Below are positions 1 to 12,051 of a stretch of 64,000 bases of DNA, one piece after another (position 1 is the stretch's first letter; each line of letters begins with the position of its first letter). Origin of the DNA: Rhabditoides inermis. Taxonomy: Eukaryota > Nematoda > Chromadorea > Rhabditida > Rhabditidae. Made by a program: the position numbers and the translations under genes. The notes beneath the pieces were generated by a model, which ran no database searches, was not told the DNA's origin, and saw nothing but the letters and a program-made list of their open reading frames with translations. The stretch spans positions 236,001 to 300,000 of the forward strand of contig CAWZYM010000190.1 of the NCBI GenBank assembly GCA_963966185.1, in the 5' to 3' direction.

Positions 1-324
1 TTCGACTCGCTTGCCGGTGCACAGGCGTACAAGGTGCGGAATGAGAGAGAGAGAGAGAGGGAGGGAGGGAGGAAGAGAGAGGGAGAGGGAGGGAGAAGAG
101 TAAAGAGAGAGGAGACACCGTTTCAGACTGCCCAGTGGACTGCCAAGATAAGAGCCATCTTCGGCAACGACGCGCAGTTCTATCTGGAAGGCCCCGCCAT
201 GCAGCAGAGAGACGGCAAGAGTTGCGGCATCTTTGCCGTGACAATTGCGGCACTCTTCGCCCTGGGACATGATCCCCTCAAGGAGAGACTGGAGAGAAAA
301 CGTTTGATGATTCATTGCATTTAA
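1..324 (+). CDS. C-terminal part of a Ulp1/SENP-like (C48) cysteine peptidase, 5' partial
   Basis: Two exons in phase. Exon 1 (1-33) reads FDSLAGAQAYK and ends AAG|GTGCGG. The intron 34-126 is mostly GA repeat and ends TTTCAG. Exon 2 (127-324) holds the motif MQQRDGKSCGIF, the Gln and Cys-Gly segment of C48 peptidases (SUMO-type deconjugases), and FDSL matches the strand carrying the catalytic Asp. The same two-exon arrangement, splice phase and residues (SAEW, FGDDAELLLEG, MQQADNES) occur in the damaged copy at 18330-18926, so the two are paralogs. The last residues (about LERKRLMIHCI) lie at the edge of dispersed repeat R1, so the natural C-terminus may be replaced. The catalytic Cys is present, but the His and upstream part are outside the window, so activity cannot be judged. 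Confidence 0.7.
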   Translation, partial: FDSLAGAQAYKVRNEREREREGGRKREGEGGRRVKREETPFQTAQWTAKIRAIFGNDAQFYLEGPAMQQRDGKSCGIFAVTIAALFALGHDPLKERLERKRLMIHCI

Positions 325-645
325 AATTGTTAGTATTGTACAATTAGTGTAATGAGATAAATGATGAGATAATTCATTCTCGTTTTATTTGTCAATGGAT
401 AACGCAATGTGCTGTGTCCTTCTTTTCTGCTTTTCCAAATGGTTGCAATATTCGTAATAAACTATGGAAGTGCTTCTGACAATGAAAATACTGACTCTTC
501 CGTAAAAAAATTTTCACCTGTAAACAACCTTGAAAGGTATATGCAAAATGAACAGTATTGCTTGATTTATGCAAATAAAAAAACAACAAACTGTACAGAA
601 AGATGCTTAAATACACGACGAACAAAAAACCGTCACAATACAAGT
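296..645 (+). repeat. Dispersed repeat R1, copy A (uninterrupted)
   Basis: About 350 bp that align by eye with the reverse complement of 12977-13165 joined to 11145-11339. Shared blocks include GATGATTCATTGCATTT, GTAATGAGATAAATG, CAACCTTGAAAGGTAT, CTGTACAGAAAGATGC and ACACGACGAAC. The match starts near 296 and fades after about 640. Copy A lacks the LINE that splits copy B and so serves as the empty site. Short ORFs inside it (for example a signal-peptide-like stretch on copy B) do not keep frame between copies, so I treat it as non-coding repeat. Family unknown. Confidence 0.7.
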
Positions 646-1860
646 CCCCCTTACATACTAATATTTACTATGGTGTCTCGAAGATCTGATGATGGTCGAT
701 ACAAGAAAAAATCATGTTCACAAGAATATAGACGGTTCAGTCTCATTTAGCGTAATGTCAAAATGGGTTGGGTTAAGGAGGGGTTGCGTGTTTTTTCACT
801 GCGCGAACGCGCGTGAATTCATCCTGTGTACTGTATCCAAGGAAAGAATCCGCACTCATCTTGTGAAGATCCCTAATGCGAGTAGCGAATACGACAAGCA
901 AAATGTTGAAGCTGAATACTACGATGTATGTGTTTAAAATATAATGAAACACTGATGAAGCTGGGAGACAACACCAATAATCGTTGACCACAGCGCCCCT
1001 GTAGAAATCTTCATCAATAAGCAATAGCGATGAAAAAATTTGTTCACAAGTAAAGGTGCCGTGCCCGGAGGCGGGCAGAGAGCATCCCGGGAAGGACCTC
1101 TCTCTCAATGGATCGAATTGTTGTCCGATTCCGAACAGAAAACAACAGTAAACAGAAAGGGAAACATACGCGCCGAACTACGATAGGATAGTGAAACAGA
1201 ATCCAATCAACAACCACTCGTCAGCAGCCATGATTTATTAATCATCACAGAGAGCCGGGGGAGGCGGGGTCTTGGCCGGGGGCTAGGCGGGGCAGGATCA
1301 CTAACAGCTTTGTTTGAGACGACAGATTGTTTTTTTTCTGGTAAAAAGTTACGCGCACTCACTATGCATTCTCTAGCAATTAGCAGATATGTGCATTTGC
1401 ATTTGCACATTTGCTATCTACTAGCTGGCAGGGGTCAGAATATAATGAGGAGGGAGGAAAAGAGCGTAGCAGAATGAGAGAGTGCATAGATTCAGAGGAG
1501 AGGAGAAGAGTGTGGCGGGGCGAGAGATCGCAGAGAGGCTGTGACCTCGCGGAGGATAGGACGCGACACTGAGCATCCACCTGTTCTTGGAGGAATAAAT
1601 GCCCGTGGCTTGGTGATAGTTGCCCCCACACTTCATCCAGTCTCCTGTTTTATTCACGCTTTTTTCCTGCACTACTTATTCTAACTTCATGAATTCAACG
1701 ACTGAACTGCTTACCTTTCGATCACTTACATTGTACAACGAGCCATATTTGCTGCATTACTGATATTGGAAACTCGACATCAATAATATTGTGAGTTTTT
1801 TTTCTCTCTCTCTCTCTCTCGAACCGTTCGTTTCCAAATAACATAATAACATTCCAGTAT
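646..1860. other. No gene recognised
   Basis: I see no exon chain with matching splice phases on either strand. The stretch has mixed composition, an octamer-like GCATTTGCATTTGCAC near 1392, and a short pyrimidine run at 1800-1820. Confidence 0.4.
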
Positions 1861-1907
1861 TGAGACTTCCGTTGGAATCGAGGGAGACAACGCCAACGAG
1901 CAAAGAT

Positions 1908-2152
1908 CGAGCTCCCAGCGGCTGACATCGAGGTCTTCCGCAGAATCAGCGAGTTTGATGTAGAGCGCAATGCAAATCAGACGCTCCAGAAATTCAATGC
2001 GAGAATGCATCTTCACGAGAGACTGCGAGTGACTTTGAAGAACGAGTTCGAACTGTTCTTCAATCACATCTGCGCTGTGGAGCACATAATCGTCAACATG
2101 GTCTCTCGGCAAATCTGTCGATCGATGCGACTACTGTAGCTCGGTTATCCTC
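1908..2152 (+). CDS. Putative coding exon, unknown alpha-helical protein
   Basis: A plus-strand frame without an ATG reads IELPAADIEVFRRISEF and later LHERLRVTLKNEFELFF before a TAG near 2150. Composition (amphipathic, few low-complexity residues) looks like real helical protein, and the codons avoid the repeats around it. A second overlapping frame is also open (ANLSIDATTVARL, then ARFAGEGVLLVSK) to about 2300, so the true frame is uncertain. Charged helix pairs like these occur in HEAT/ARM-type proteins, but I cannot assign a family. It is followed by a (GA)n/(CT)n belt from 2410 to 3160. Confidence 0.3.
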
Positions 2153-2404
2153 GCAGCAACCAGACGTATTGGCCCGATTCGCAGGAGAGGGAGTGCTACT
2201 GGTCTCCAAGTGCGCGCCGATCAAAGCCGACACAAGTCGACTCCGATCATCGATTAGAGAACGCATGTTACTCGGACTTGCCGTTCTCCTACGGTGATAA
2301 AATATGGTTTGATTACGATGAGAGTTGTCATAAATATGCAATATTGTTTTTAGAAAATAAAGACATATCTCGATGTTCCTGTGTGATTTTTTTTTTGAAA
2401 AGGG

Positions 2405-2407
2405 GAA

Positions 2408-2449
<42 letters not shown>

Positions 2450-3160
2450 AAAGAGAGAAATGAAAATAGAGAGAGTGAGAGAGAGAGACAGGGGGAAGAG
2501 AACGAGAGAGAGAGATAGAGAGAGAGAGCCAGTGTTTTTCAAATGTCACAACTGGAGCGAGCTGTTCAAAGTTCGTCGATCGAAAGTGCACTGGAATTGG
2601 GAATAGGAGATGCATGGTGTCTATAGTGTCTTCCACTGAAACTAAATGTATCACTGTCGAAAAAGGTACGAAACAGTTTTTCTTCTGGGAAAAGAACTGC
2701 ACAAATCCTGCGACCATATTCAAAATGCAGTTCTGCGTCTCGATGCTCTATAGTCACTTTGTCTATGGGTCTCATGTTAGGTGATGATAATCCTGTTTGC
2801 TTTAATTTTTCTGGCTCCCTCCCTCCCTCTCTATCTCTCCCTCTGCCTTCCTCCCTCCCTCCTCTCCCTCTCTCTCTCGCTCTCTCTCTCTCTCTCCCTC
2901 CCTCCCTCCCTCCCTCCCTCCCTCCCTCCCTCCCTCCTCTCTCTCTCCCTCCCTAGCTCTCCCTCCCTCCCTCTCTCTCTTCCTTCCTCCCTCCCTCTCT
3001 ATCTCTCCCTCTGCCTTCCTCCCTCCCTCCTCTCTCTCTCTCTCTTCCTCCCTTCCTCTCTCTCCCTCTCTAGCTCTCCCTCTATCTCTCTCCCTCCCTC
3101 CCTCCCTCCCTCCCTCTCCCTCCCTCCTTTCTCTCTCTCTCCCTCTCTCTCTCTTTCCAT
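2405..3160. repeat. (GA)n block followed by a (CT)n/(CCCT)n microsatellite block
   Basis: GA-rich from 2405 to 2530, then a pyrimidine block of CTCT, CCCT and CCTCC units from about 2815 to 3160. Many long ORFs made of repeated Ser-Leu or Arg-Glu arise here in all frames and are not genes. Confidence 0.9.
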
Positions 3161-3303
3161 GAATATGTACCACAGAATAGAAACAAAACATCCGACAAAG
3201 TGTTGAATCACCCTTCCGTTCAAGAAAATCTCTTCGTCCCATTTTATTCGATTTTCAACATTTAACGATAAACAAGAGAAATGTTATTGTTTATTTATTC
3301 GCA

Positions 3304-3534
3304 ATGCAATACGGAAGTAAACTGACAAAAACAACAACAAGCTTACATGATTACTCGGATTTAGCAGTGAAACTTTGGTCTGAGGGCGATGGGAATGCCA
3401 GGGCTCAGAAGATATTCGAAGAACTCCTCGTGAGCTCTTCGGCCAAGAGACTGTTGGGCCACGTTGCACCACAGTCGTCTCCCCTTACACATTTCACCCA
3501 GTTCAGCGTTGTTCACGATCATAAACGTATTTAG
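3304..3534 (+). CDS. Unassigned open frame, possible exon
   Basis: A 76-codon plus-strand frame with a protein-like middle (LWSEGDGNARAQKIFEELL, then SSAKRLLGHVAPQSS). No motif is recognised. A further short frame at about 3744-3890 (MIESWLANGLKGGG, then IDAVRNIHEYMLKRWNGG) and a terminal exon at 4366 lie downstream on the same strand, so these may be pieces of one gene, but splice phases could not be tied together. Confidence 0.25.
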   Translation: MQYGSKLTKTTTSLHDYSDLAVKLWSEGDGNARAQKIFEELLVSSSAKRLLGHVAPQSSPLTHFTQFSVVHDHKRI

Positions 3535-4365
3535 AGGATGACGAAGCTGAAAGTTTCCTTTCTTTTATTCCTTCTGGTGAAAGAGTTATTCCATATTAGT
3601 AGATAGTAAAGATATATGAGCAAGAGCCTATCTCTACTATTTCTACTACCTTTATGCGAGTGAGAAGATCGTCATCTGACTCGCTGTCTTCAAGAAATTC
3701 GAAATAATGTCCGTAGCCATCCTTAAATATTTGTGTTGATAAGATGATTGAAAGTTGGTTGGCTAACGGTTTGAAGGGCGGTGGCAGCTTTGCATTGCTC
3801 TCCCACTCCTCGCCACTCGCATCGCAGATTGACGCAGTTAGAAACATCCATGAGTACATGTTGAAGAGATGGAACGGCGGTAGAAGGAAGTGAAAGAGTA
3901 AGAAGCAGCAACAGCAATACACCCACCATCATCACACTCTGGCCTTTGTATTATCTACATCTAGGCGGGGCAAATCGCTTTCCCTCTCATCAATTAACCT
4001 TGCCCTCATTCTCTCTCAAAAGGGGAGATATGAATTGCGACGATAAGACAAGACAGAGCGAGAGTCGGATGTCGGACTATACATTTGATAAGAGTAGGTT
4101 GTTGTGGGTGATCTTCCATGTTAATGAAAAAGGGAATACACCTGTGCCTAAAGATGATTCTCGTTCGATCAAAGAGAGAACTGTTATATGCCACATTTAC
4201 ATATACAATACAGCTTGAGTTAGCTGATCTCTGTACATGTACACACATGTATATACGTACATACATAATTTGACGTGCGTTTCTGGTGTCTCTCCTCTCT
4301 ACACACACACACACTCTCTCTCTCACTCTCTCTCTCTCACTCTCGCATTTCTTTTTTTCTCACAG

Positions 4366-4434
4366 GCAATATATGGTCTCTGCACTCTGCTGGATGGAGA
4401 TGTGGGAGATAAGAGAATCAAGTTTTTAAAATGA
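4366..4434 (+). CDS. Probable 3' terminal exon of an unknown gene
   Basis: A CA/CT-rich tract ends in TTTTTTTCTCACAG, a strong splice acceptor, directly followed by an open frame reading AIYGLCTLLDGDVGDKRIK and a TGA stop. The composition is protein-like and the preceding pyrimidine microsatellite doubles as polypyrimidine tract. The upstream exons are uncertain (see 3304-3534). Confidence 0.35.
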   Translation, partial: AIYGLCTLLDGDVGDKRIKFLK

Positions 4435-4626
4435 AGTTATAATCAAACGAAAATATCACGATCAATCAGATGGTGTTTTCTCTGAGAAAACACCATATTT
4501 CATAGGGCTCCGATTATGTTCACTCATCATTAATGTTCAGTACACTTTTGACAAAAAAGGGATTAGCGAAAGAAGTTGTACAAGAGATCGATCGCCATGT
4601 TATCACCTGAGCACTTTTTTCCTCCC

Positions 4627-4641
4627 CTCTCTCTCTCTCTC

Positions 4642-4673
<32 letters not shown>

Positions 4674-4774
4674 ACTCTCTCACTCTCTCTCTTCCCCTCT
4701 GCCTTCCCCCTTCCTCCCTCCCTATCTCCCCCCTCTCTCTCTCCCCTCTGTCTTCCCCCTATGCCCTCCTCCCT

Positions 4775-4815
<41 letters not shown>
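4627..4815. repeat. (CT)n microsatellite
   Basis: Nearly pure CT/CCCT run. ORFs over it are artefacts. Confidence 0.9.
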
Positions 4816-4819
4816 CCTA

Positions 4820-6340
4820 GTCACATTTTCTCCCTAGTCACAACTACATACATACTTTTGCTCATTAACCACGTGAGTTGAATTGTCTACTGCATCACTT
4901 TCCAAATGTCTGCATTTTCAGCCCCTTCTGGACTGGAGTATATATTTCGTTCCTAACTCTTATTTTTTTCAAGCACTTCACGGTGATATCTTTCATTGAC
5001 GGAGTGCTTACAACAAGTTACGCCAATTATTATTTACAACAATGCATATTTTTTACATGTACTTCACTATAAATGTTTCTTTCTTGTCAATACGTAACAG
5101 TGATCACGCGAAAACGTTTATTTCCACTGAGATTGAAGTAGAATTTTCACTGTGAATTGACGAATAAATCGCGGAGTGATTTCGCAGACTTGGCCCATCT
5201 GAAATCGATTCGTGACATTTTTTCACATTTTGTTTTGTGGCATTAGTGACCGCAACGTGAGGTGTAGAGTTTGTGTCGAAATCATGTAACATTTTCTTAG
5301 TGGACGCGTTACTTGCTCTAATTAGCGTAGAACGATTCGCCCTTCCGCGCTGATTCCAACGGTATTTGATTTATGGGAAAACGTGAACCGTAAAGTATTG
5401 AAAATCGATGAAGAGTGATATAATGACGTCATATATATTTGATCTATCCGCCATTGCCCAAAATGAGTAATGGAAAATGGTGTCATAAGAGACGTATTAT
5501 AATTCATCGAGTACTGATTGATTACAATCAAACAAAGCGTAGTGCTACTATTAGAAACGACTATATTTATAATTTAACTTTTAATGACGTCGTCAGTGCT
5601 TTGATCTAGCCGCCCTCGCACTTTCCCTGTGTGAGCGCGCGCTCGGGTGCGCGCGCGCCGCGCGGAATTAGAGCGCAATGTGAACGATGAACCTCATAAA
5701 CATTATTTATTTTCGAAATCAGATTGAAACGATCTACATCATTTTTCCAACTGCTATATCACATCCAAACTTCTGAAATTCTCATTGTGGTCCCTATTGT
5801 GACATCAAACTTATCGATCACAGTAGATCACTTAACTAAACTTTTCCTCGTTGTGTGTTTAATCACTGATGTGAATCGAATTGTTATTAGTCAGTTGTCA
5901 GTAGTGAACTGGTTAACATTCCCTGTAAAGTTGAACTATCATTCTATCATTCACCTCATTCGTCCTTCTCTCATTTCCATTGCGAGCAGAGCTCATTGAA
6001 GTGGATCTCCGTGCGACGGTCGCAGTCCGCAGAGTTGGTCTGGATCTGAAAAGAACATAGTTTATGTTTTATCACTCTGAGACAGTGCCTATTGTATAGG
6101 CATGTAATCCCATTCTCAAGATAAACCATGCGCGGGTAGATCAGAAGAGGATTGAGAGTCAGCATTTGCGCGCTACGTAAGAGAGTCAGCTGACTAGATC
6201 ACCGTGATACGAACTGCAAGCGAGGTAGATAGAAAACATTTCGCTTAGGTGCGGACGATATACACCTCTATTGATTAAGAACGCTTGGGCCATATTCTTC
6301 TTGCCTTGATCATTCTTTCATGAACATTATGTGAGGACAT
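4820..6340. other. No gene recognised; AT-rich with one GC-rich spot and isolated TGACGTCA
   Basis: No exon chain with good splice sites is seen. A palindromic TGACGTCA lies at 5423-5430. A GC-rich alternating stretch (GCGCGCGC) lies near 5634-5665. Confidence 0.4.
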
Positions 6341-6359
6341 ATAATGTGTTGTTCCACTG

Positions 6360-6383
6360 TCTCTCTTTCCCTCTCTCTCTCTT

Positions 6384-6434
<51 letters not shown>

Positions 6435-6564
6435 ACCTCTCTCCCTCCCTCCCTCTCTCTTATTCCCCTCCCCCCTCTGTCTGTCTATTTGTATCGCTCT
6501 CTATAACTCCTCCCTCTCTCTCTCTCTCTCCCTCCCCCCCCCCCTCTCTCCCTCCCTCTCTCCC

Positions 6565-6620
<56 letters not shown>

Positions 6621-6749
6621 CACTCTTTACCTTGTTCGCATAGCACCGCACCACTCGCCCCGCCCACTCTGCTGTCCGCTTATCCAGAAAGAGAAGAGAA
6701 AGCAGGATGAAGGAGAGCTGGATGAGGGACTTCTGGAAAGGGAGAGAGG

Positions 6750-6788
<39 letters not shown>

Positions 6789-6840
6789 GGAAGGGAGAGA
6801 GAGAAAGAGAGAGAGAGAGCGAGAGAGAGAGAGAGAGAGG
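6360..6840. repeat. Convergent microsatellites: (CT)n then (GA)n
   Basis: CT-rich from 6360 to 6622 and GA-rich from about 6750 to 6840, separated by about 130 bp of unique sequence. The two blocks are reverse complements, so a transcript through them could fold into a long CU/GA hairpin. Confidence 0.85.
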
Positions 6841-6952
6841 AGACCACCCACGAAGTCATATACGTGCCGCACCCAGCCCGTACTCGCCCCCAGCTTGTCG
6901 TTCGTACACAGAATGATATACGCGTTGAGGCAAACGCCGATTATGCCTGTAA

Positions 6953-7008
6953 TGACGTCATAGAGGGTGAGAAAGTGACGTCATGTGATATCATAGAACG
7001 TGACGTCA
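6953..7008. promoter_or_regulatory. Cluster of three CRE-type palindromes
   Basis: Three perfect TGACGTCA octamers at 6953-6960, 6976-6983 and 7001-7008, spaced 23 and 25 bp (start to start), roughly two helical turns. TGACGTCA is the cAMP-response element bound by CREB/ATF bZIP dimers in animals. Which gene it serves is not clear; the nearest recognised gene (7655-9135, minus) ends nearby rather than starting here. Confidence 0.5.
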
Positions 7009-7654
7009 TGTACGGATATAATCAGTCGCTTGTCTTTATCGTCCCTACAATTCCTTGCAACTCACTCAATAAGAACCGACGAGGAAAAGAGAGAGAGAAG
7101 GAGAGAGAGGAGGGAGAGAGACGGAGAGAGGGGAGGAGAGAGAGGGGAGGGGGGAGAGAGAGGAAGAGGGAAGGAGAGAGATGGAGAGGAGGAGAGAGAG
7201 AGACCCACCATGCAGCGTATCGTTTATAGCAATACAGAGTAGCACCTTGGAAGACCGGATATTGTCAATAATTCGCATCTTACGTTCAAGCTAAAACAGA
7301 TTTTAATTCGAATACGTTTCACGGGACTGCCAAAATGTTAGACGTTTCCGATTATGCAATAGGATCTACATTATGATTAAAAAACCTTTATTTCTCTCAA
7401 CCTCTCCCTCCCCCCCTCTCTTTCTCTCTCTTTCTCTAACTCTCACGCTGTCAACTTATTCATTTCATTTATGACTTGATTGTTAATATTCACCTGCAGT
7501 GAATGCGATCGAAATAGGTTGTTGCGTACTATCCACAAGTAGACGTTGCGGCGATAGAGAAGTAAAAACATCTGAAATGTAATGGAATTCATACGCCAAT
7601 AAAAAATTGTTGTTCACCACAGATCTAATCTGCACAATCATACTAGATCAACTG

Positions 7655-9135
<1,481 letters not shown>

Positions 9136-9423
9136 CTGTTTATATAGCGACAATGAAATATGTGCAACGCGACAAAGAAAATTGATTAACATGCGGGAAA
9201 AACAGCAACTAACATGGCCAACAATGAAATTAGATAAATTGGAAGAGACATATGAAATAAAGTTTATCGTGAAAAAACCACTCTCATGAAATGACAGAAA
9301 AAATGGATAAGGGAGGTGGGAGAAATATGAAAAATATATCAATACATTTGTAGCACTGTGGCGTAAGTAACAAATAAGGTATTAAGACACTACAAATGGT
9401 TTGCGTTTGATTGTACAGCTCTA

Positions 9424-9441
9424 TTAGGATTTTTGGGAAAG

Positions 9442-9490
<49 letters not shown>
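9424..9490. repeat. (GA)n microsatellite
   Basis: GAAAGAAAGA followed by about 45 bp of pure GA. Confidence 0.9.
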
Positions 9491-9491
<1 letters not shown>

Positions 9492-9621
9492 AAAGAAACG
9501 GAATAAAGATGATCTCAAGTTCTGATAACAATATTACAAAGCAGGTCGACAATAAAAGAAAGATCAGTATCGCAAAGAAAACACCTGTGGAAAACGACAA
9601 ATCAATCAATAAATCGATCGG

Positions 9622-10937
9622 TCAAACTTTCTTCGCCGATCCAACGACAAGAGCGTGAATCTCGATACCGTTTACACCTAAAACAACAGTTAGAGGAACA
9701 GTGGCGACTTATTTCTGCTACAACCTGCCACAACTCCTCATTTTCACACGAGCAAAACATTTGGCCGTGACCGGAATCGAACCCGCGAAGTTCGGGCGCT
9801 ATAACGCAGCGCACATGCACTGAGCCAAGAAGCAAGTGACCGGGCGTTGTTCATTTGCGGTTATGTCTCCGATCCCAGTTTTTTTTTTTTTTTGCAGTGA
9901 AGCGTTAGCGGGAAATTCAAATTTTGAGCTGCATTCGTGGCAGTTGCAGAATCGAAAGTAACGCAGAATCGTCGTTCTTTCGCTAAAACTGCAAATGTGT
10001 TAGGTTAATATGATTTTTAATAATACTGCGATTCGAAAATAAGTCGCCACTGTTGCTTTAAATACAGTGATATTGAATGAAAACGGGCTTATGGAAAATA
10101 TAGTATGAACAACATGCGAAGGAGCCAAAAATCCTGCATTATGATCAATTCAGTTTGTACGTCCTAACAAAAGAATATATTTTCACGTTTCTTGGAGCAG
10201 TAAACAGAAAACCTTGAATACTAAGATACTAACGAGATTCGGTCGGTCGAGAAAAATAAGAATAATCTATAAACATCCACTTCCCGCTGCCTATGCGTGA
10301 AAAAATGTCTACTTACGTAGTTACGCGATCGAATTTGCTGCAAATCAGTAAAATATCCGAGAGACTTCTAGGCTAGACACAGGAATGAAAGGTCGTAACT
10401 TAACATATACATAAAGTAAACACTGATATGTAACTAAGTCCTAATAATGTTGAAATAAAAAGTAAAAAAAAAAATTGCCTTGCATATGCAACACGTAGCT
10501 GTGGTGACAACGGTCGAAATCCACTTTCCACGCAGCTATAACAAGGAAATGAGAAAAGAGAGAAATAGCGTGTGAGAGAGACAGGCAAAGAGAGAGAGAC
10601 AGACAGACAGACAGGCAGGCAGGCAGACAGACAGAAAGTGAGAGAGAGAGAGAGTGAGAGAGAGAACATTACGCGGTCCTCTCGTTACTGCACAGATTGT
10701 AATCGTAGTGACATACGAGAGATACGTAATTATGTTAGAATCTAATCAACAAACCTGTAAGAACGTGGTAATACAATTTGCGCAATCCTTTGGGAATCTA
10801 GAAACATTCCATCTAAAGCCAGAAATAACCACATGAATATGCATTTTTTTATGCGAAAAAAATCTAGTTACAAAACAGCTGACTCACCTGCCGCATGACG
10901 TCAATGTTGCGATAGTTCTGCGAGCAAGCGCCCCAAC
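9622..10937 (-). pseudogene. Decayed, 5'-truncated copy of the cystine-knot ligand gene
   Basis: Three exons match those of the intact gene at 59948-63578. 10937-10888 (50 nt, WGACSQNYRNIDVMRQ) is identical in protein. 10535-10479 (57 nt, LRGKWISTVVTTATCCICK) has equal length. 9677-9622 (56 nt) encodes NGIEIHALVVGSAKKV but is one base shorter than its partner (57 nt). Read in the ancestral phase this last exon starts GTG TAA, an immediate stop. The donor after the middle exon is GCAATT instead of GTAAGT. The upstream exons carrying the first knot cysteines and the furin site are absent; that space holds repeat R1 and a LINE. A duplicated, dying copy is the simplest reading. Confidence 0.75.
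9692..10064. mobile_element. TTAA-type inverted-repeat element with tRNA-like core, copy 1
   Basis: Bounded by AGGAACAGTGGCGACTTA and its near reverse complement TAAGTCGCCACTGTTGCT, with TTAG/TTAA flanks. Shares its plan with copies at about 60574-60958 and 63589-63962. Internal minus-strand sequence contains TGGCTCAGTG (box A like) and GGGTTCGATTCC (box B, perfect). Between them a 5 bp stem GCGCT/AGCGC closes a 7-base loop GCGTTAT, as in a tRNA anticodon arm. It sits in an intron of the pseudogene. No ORF inside: non-autonomous. Confidence 0.7.
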
Positions 10938-11427
10938 CTGCAACATGGAAATTAGCTTCATCAAGTCTAATCAAAGCTAATTGTTTATTCAGAATTTATG
11001 GTAATATTTTAAACTATAGAATATGGCAGTTGCAATAGACTACGGCGGTGATTCATATTCATCTTTAATCACTGTTATGCGTGTACTTACGGTTGTCATT
11101 GCAAGGTTATTGTGGCATTTTTTATACTCAATTTTAAGAAGTTCTAGAAGATCGACTTGTATTGTGACTGGTTTTCGTTCGTCGTGTATTTATGCATCTT
11201 TCTGTACAGTTTGTTATTTTCTAATGGCACAATTCAAGCAATACTATTCATATTGCTTATACCTTTCAAGGTCGTTTACGGGTGAGAAAAATAAGAAATT
11301 TACGTGCTACATTATCAATGCTATATTTTCAGGGACACTCACTCACTCACTCCTCGGCCGATTCTCCGTAGATCATCTGGAGCGTTGTCGCTCCTTAGCC
11401 GGCGAGCATCGCGTGAACCAGTTCTGA

Positions 11428-12051
11428 TTACTTGACGCGGTCTTGTGCCATGTCCATAACAGCGTCCATCCACTGCCCGTTGCGAGTGTTCCAAGCTCTG
11501 CGGAACGAAGTGTCTCTCGAGGTAACCTTGGCGCGCACGGCAGGCGTGGGCCCGACATCCTCCTTCAGCTTCTCGTCCCATGTGGCGCGTTTCCTTCCTG
11601 GGCCTCGTTTCCACTCCGGCGGCAGTAGTGTGAGCGCAGCTTGCATCACAACCCGATGGTCTTCTCGTCGCAGCACGTGTCCCAAGAGACGAACTCTCGT
11701 TGCGGCCACTTGCCGCGAGGGGGTGGGCAGCTTGGACTTTTTGCGCAGGAGACGGGAGTAGATGTTGTTTACATCCCGATACAACTGCAAGTTGTGGCGA
11801 CGGTTTGGGTAGAAGTAGCCTAACATCCGGCGCAAGAATTTGCGTTCCGCCGTATCCAGCTTCTCCTCGAGCTTCTTATTGAGAGCCCAAGTACCGGATC
11901 CGTAGAGCATCGCAGGTCGGATGGCGGTGAGGTAGATCCGCAGCTTGACGTGATTGGCCGTGACTCCTTCACTGACGCTCCATCGTGCTTCTTCTCCACC
12001 TTCAGAGTTGGAATCGCCTCCTTGGCTGCCTGCTGGACTGCAGCCGTCCAC
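11428..12051 (-). pseudogene. C-terminal remnant of LINE reverse transcriptase
   Basis: Encodes the conserved RT tail of RTE/R4-like elements (LTAIRPAMLYGSGTWAL, LDTAERKFLRRMLG, RVRLLGHVLRRE, WDEKLKEDVG). None of the RT catalytic motifs is present. It overlaps the endonuclease frame across the deletion joint. Confidence 0.75.

Noticed and set aside
2781..3206. Long Ser/Leu/Pro and Arg/Glu ORFs over CT/GA tracts (also 6331-6753, 27384-28040, 49547-49843, 55264-55683)
   Set aside because: They are translations of dinucleotide repeats, open in several frames at once and without start or splice context.
9760..9830. A functional tRNA gene on the minus strand
   Set aside because: Box A, box B and an anticodon-like stem are present, but acceptor-stem pairing is not evident and the sequence is the core of a three-copy inverted-repeat element.
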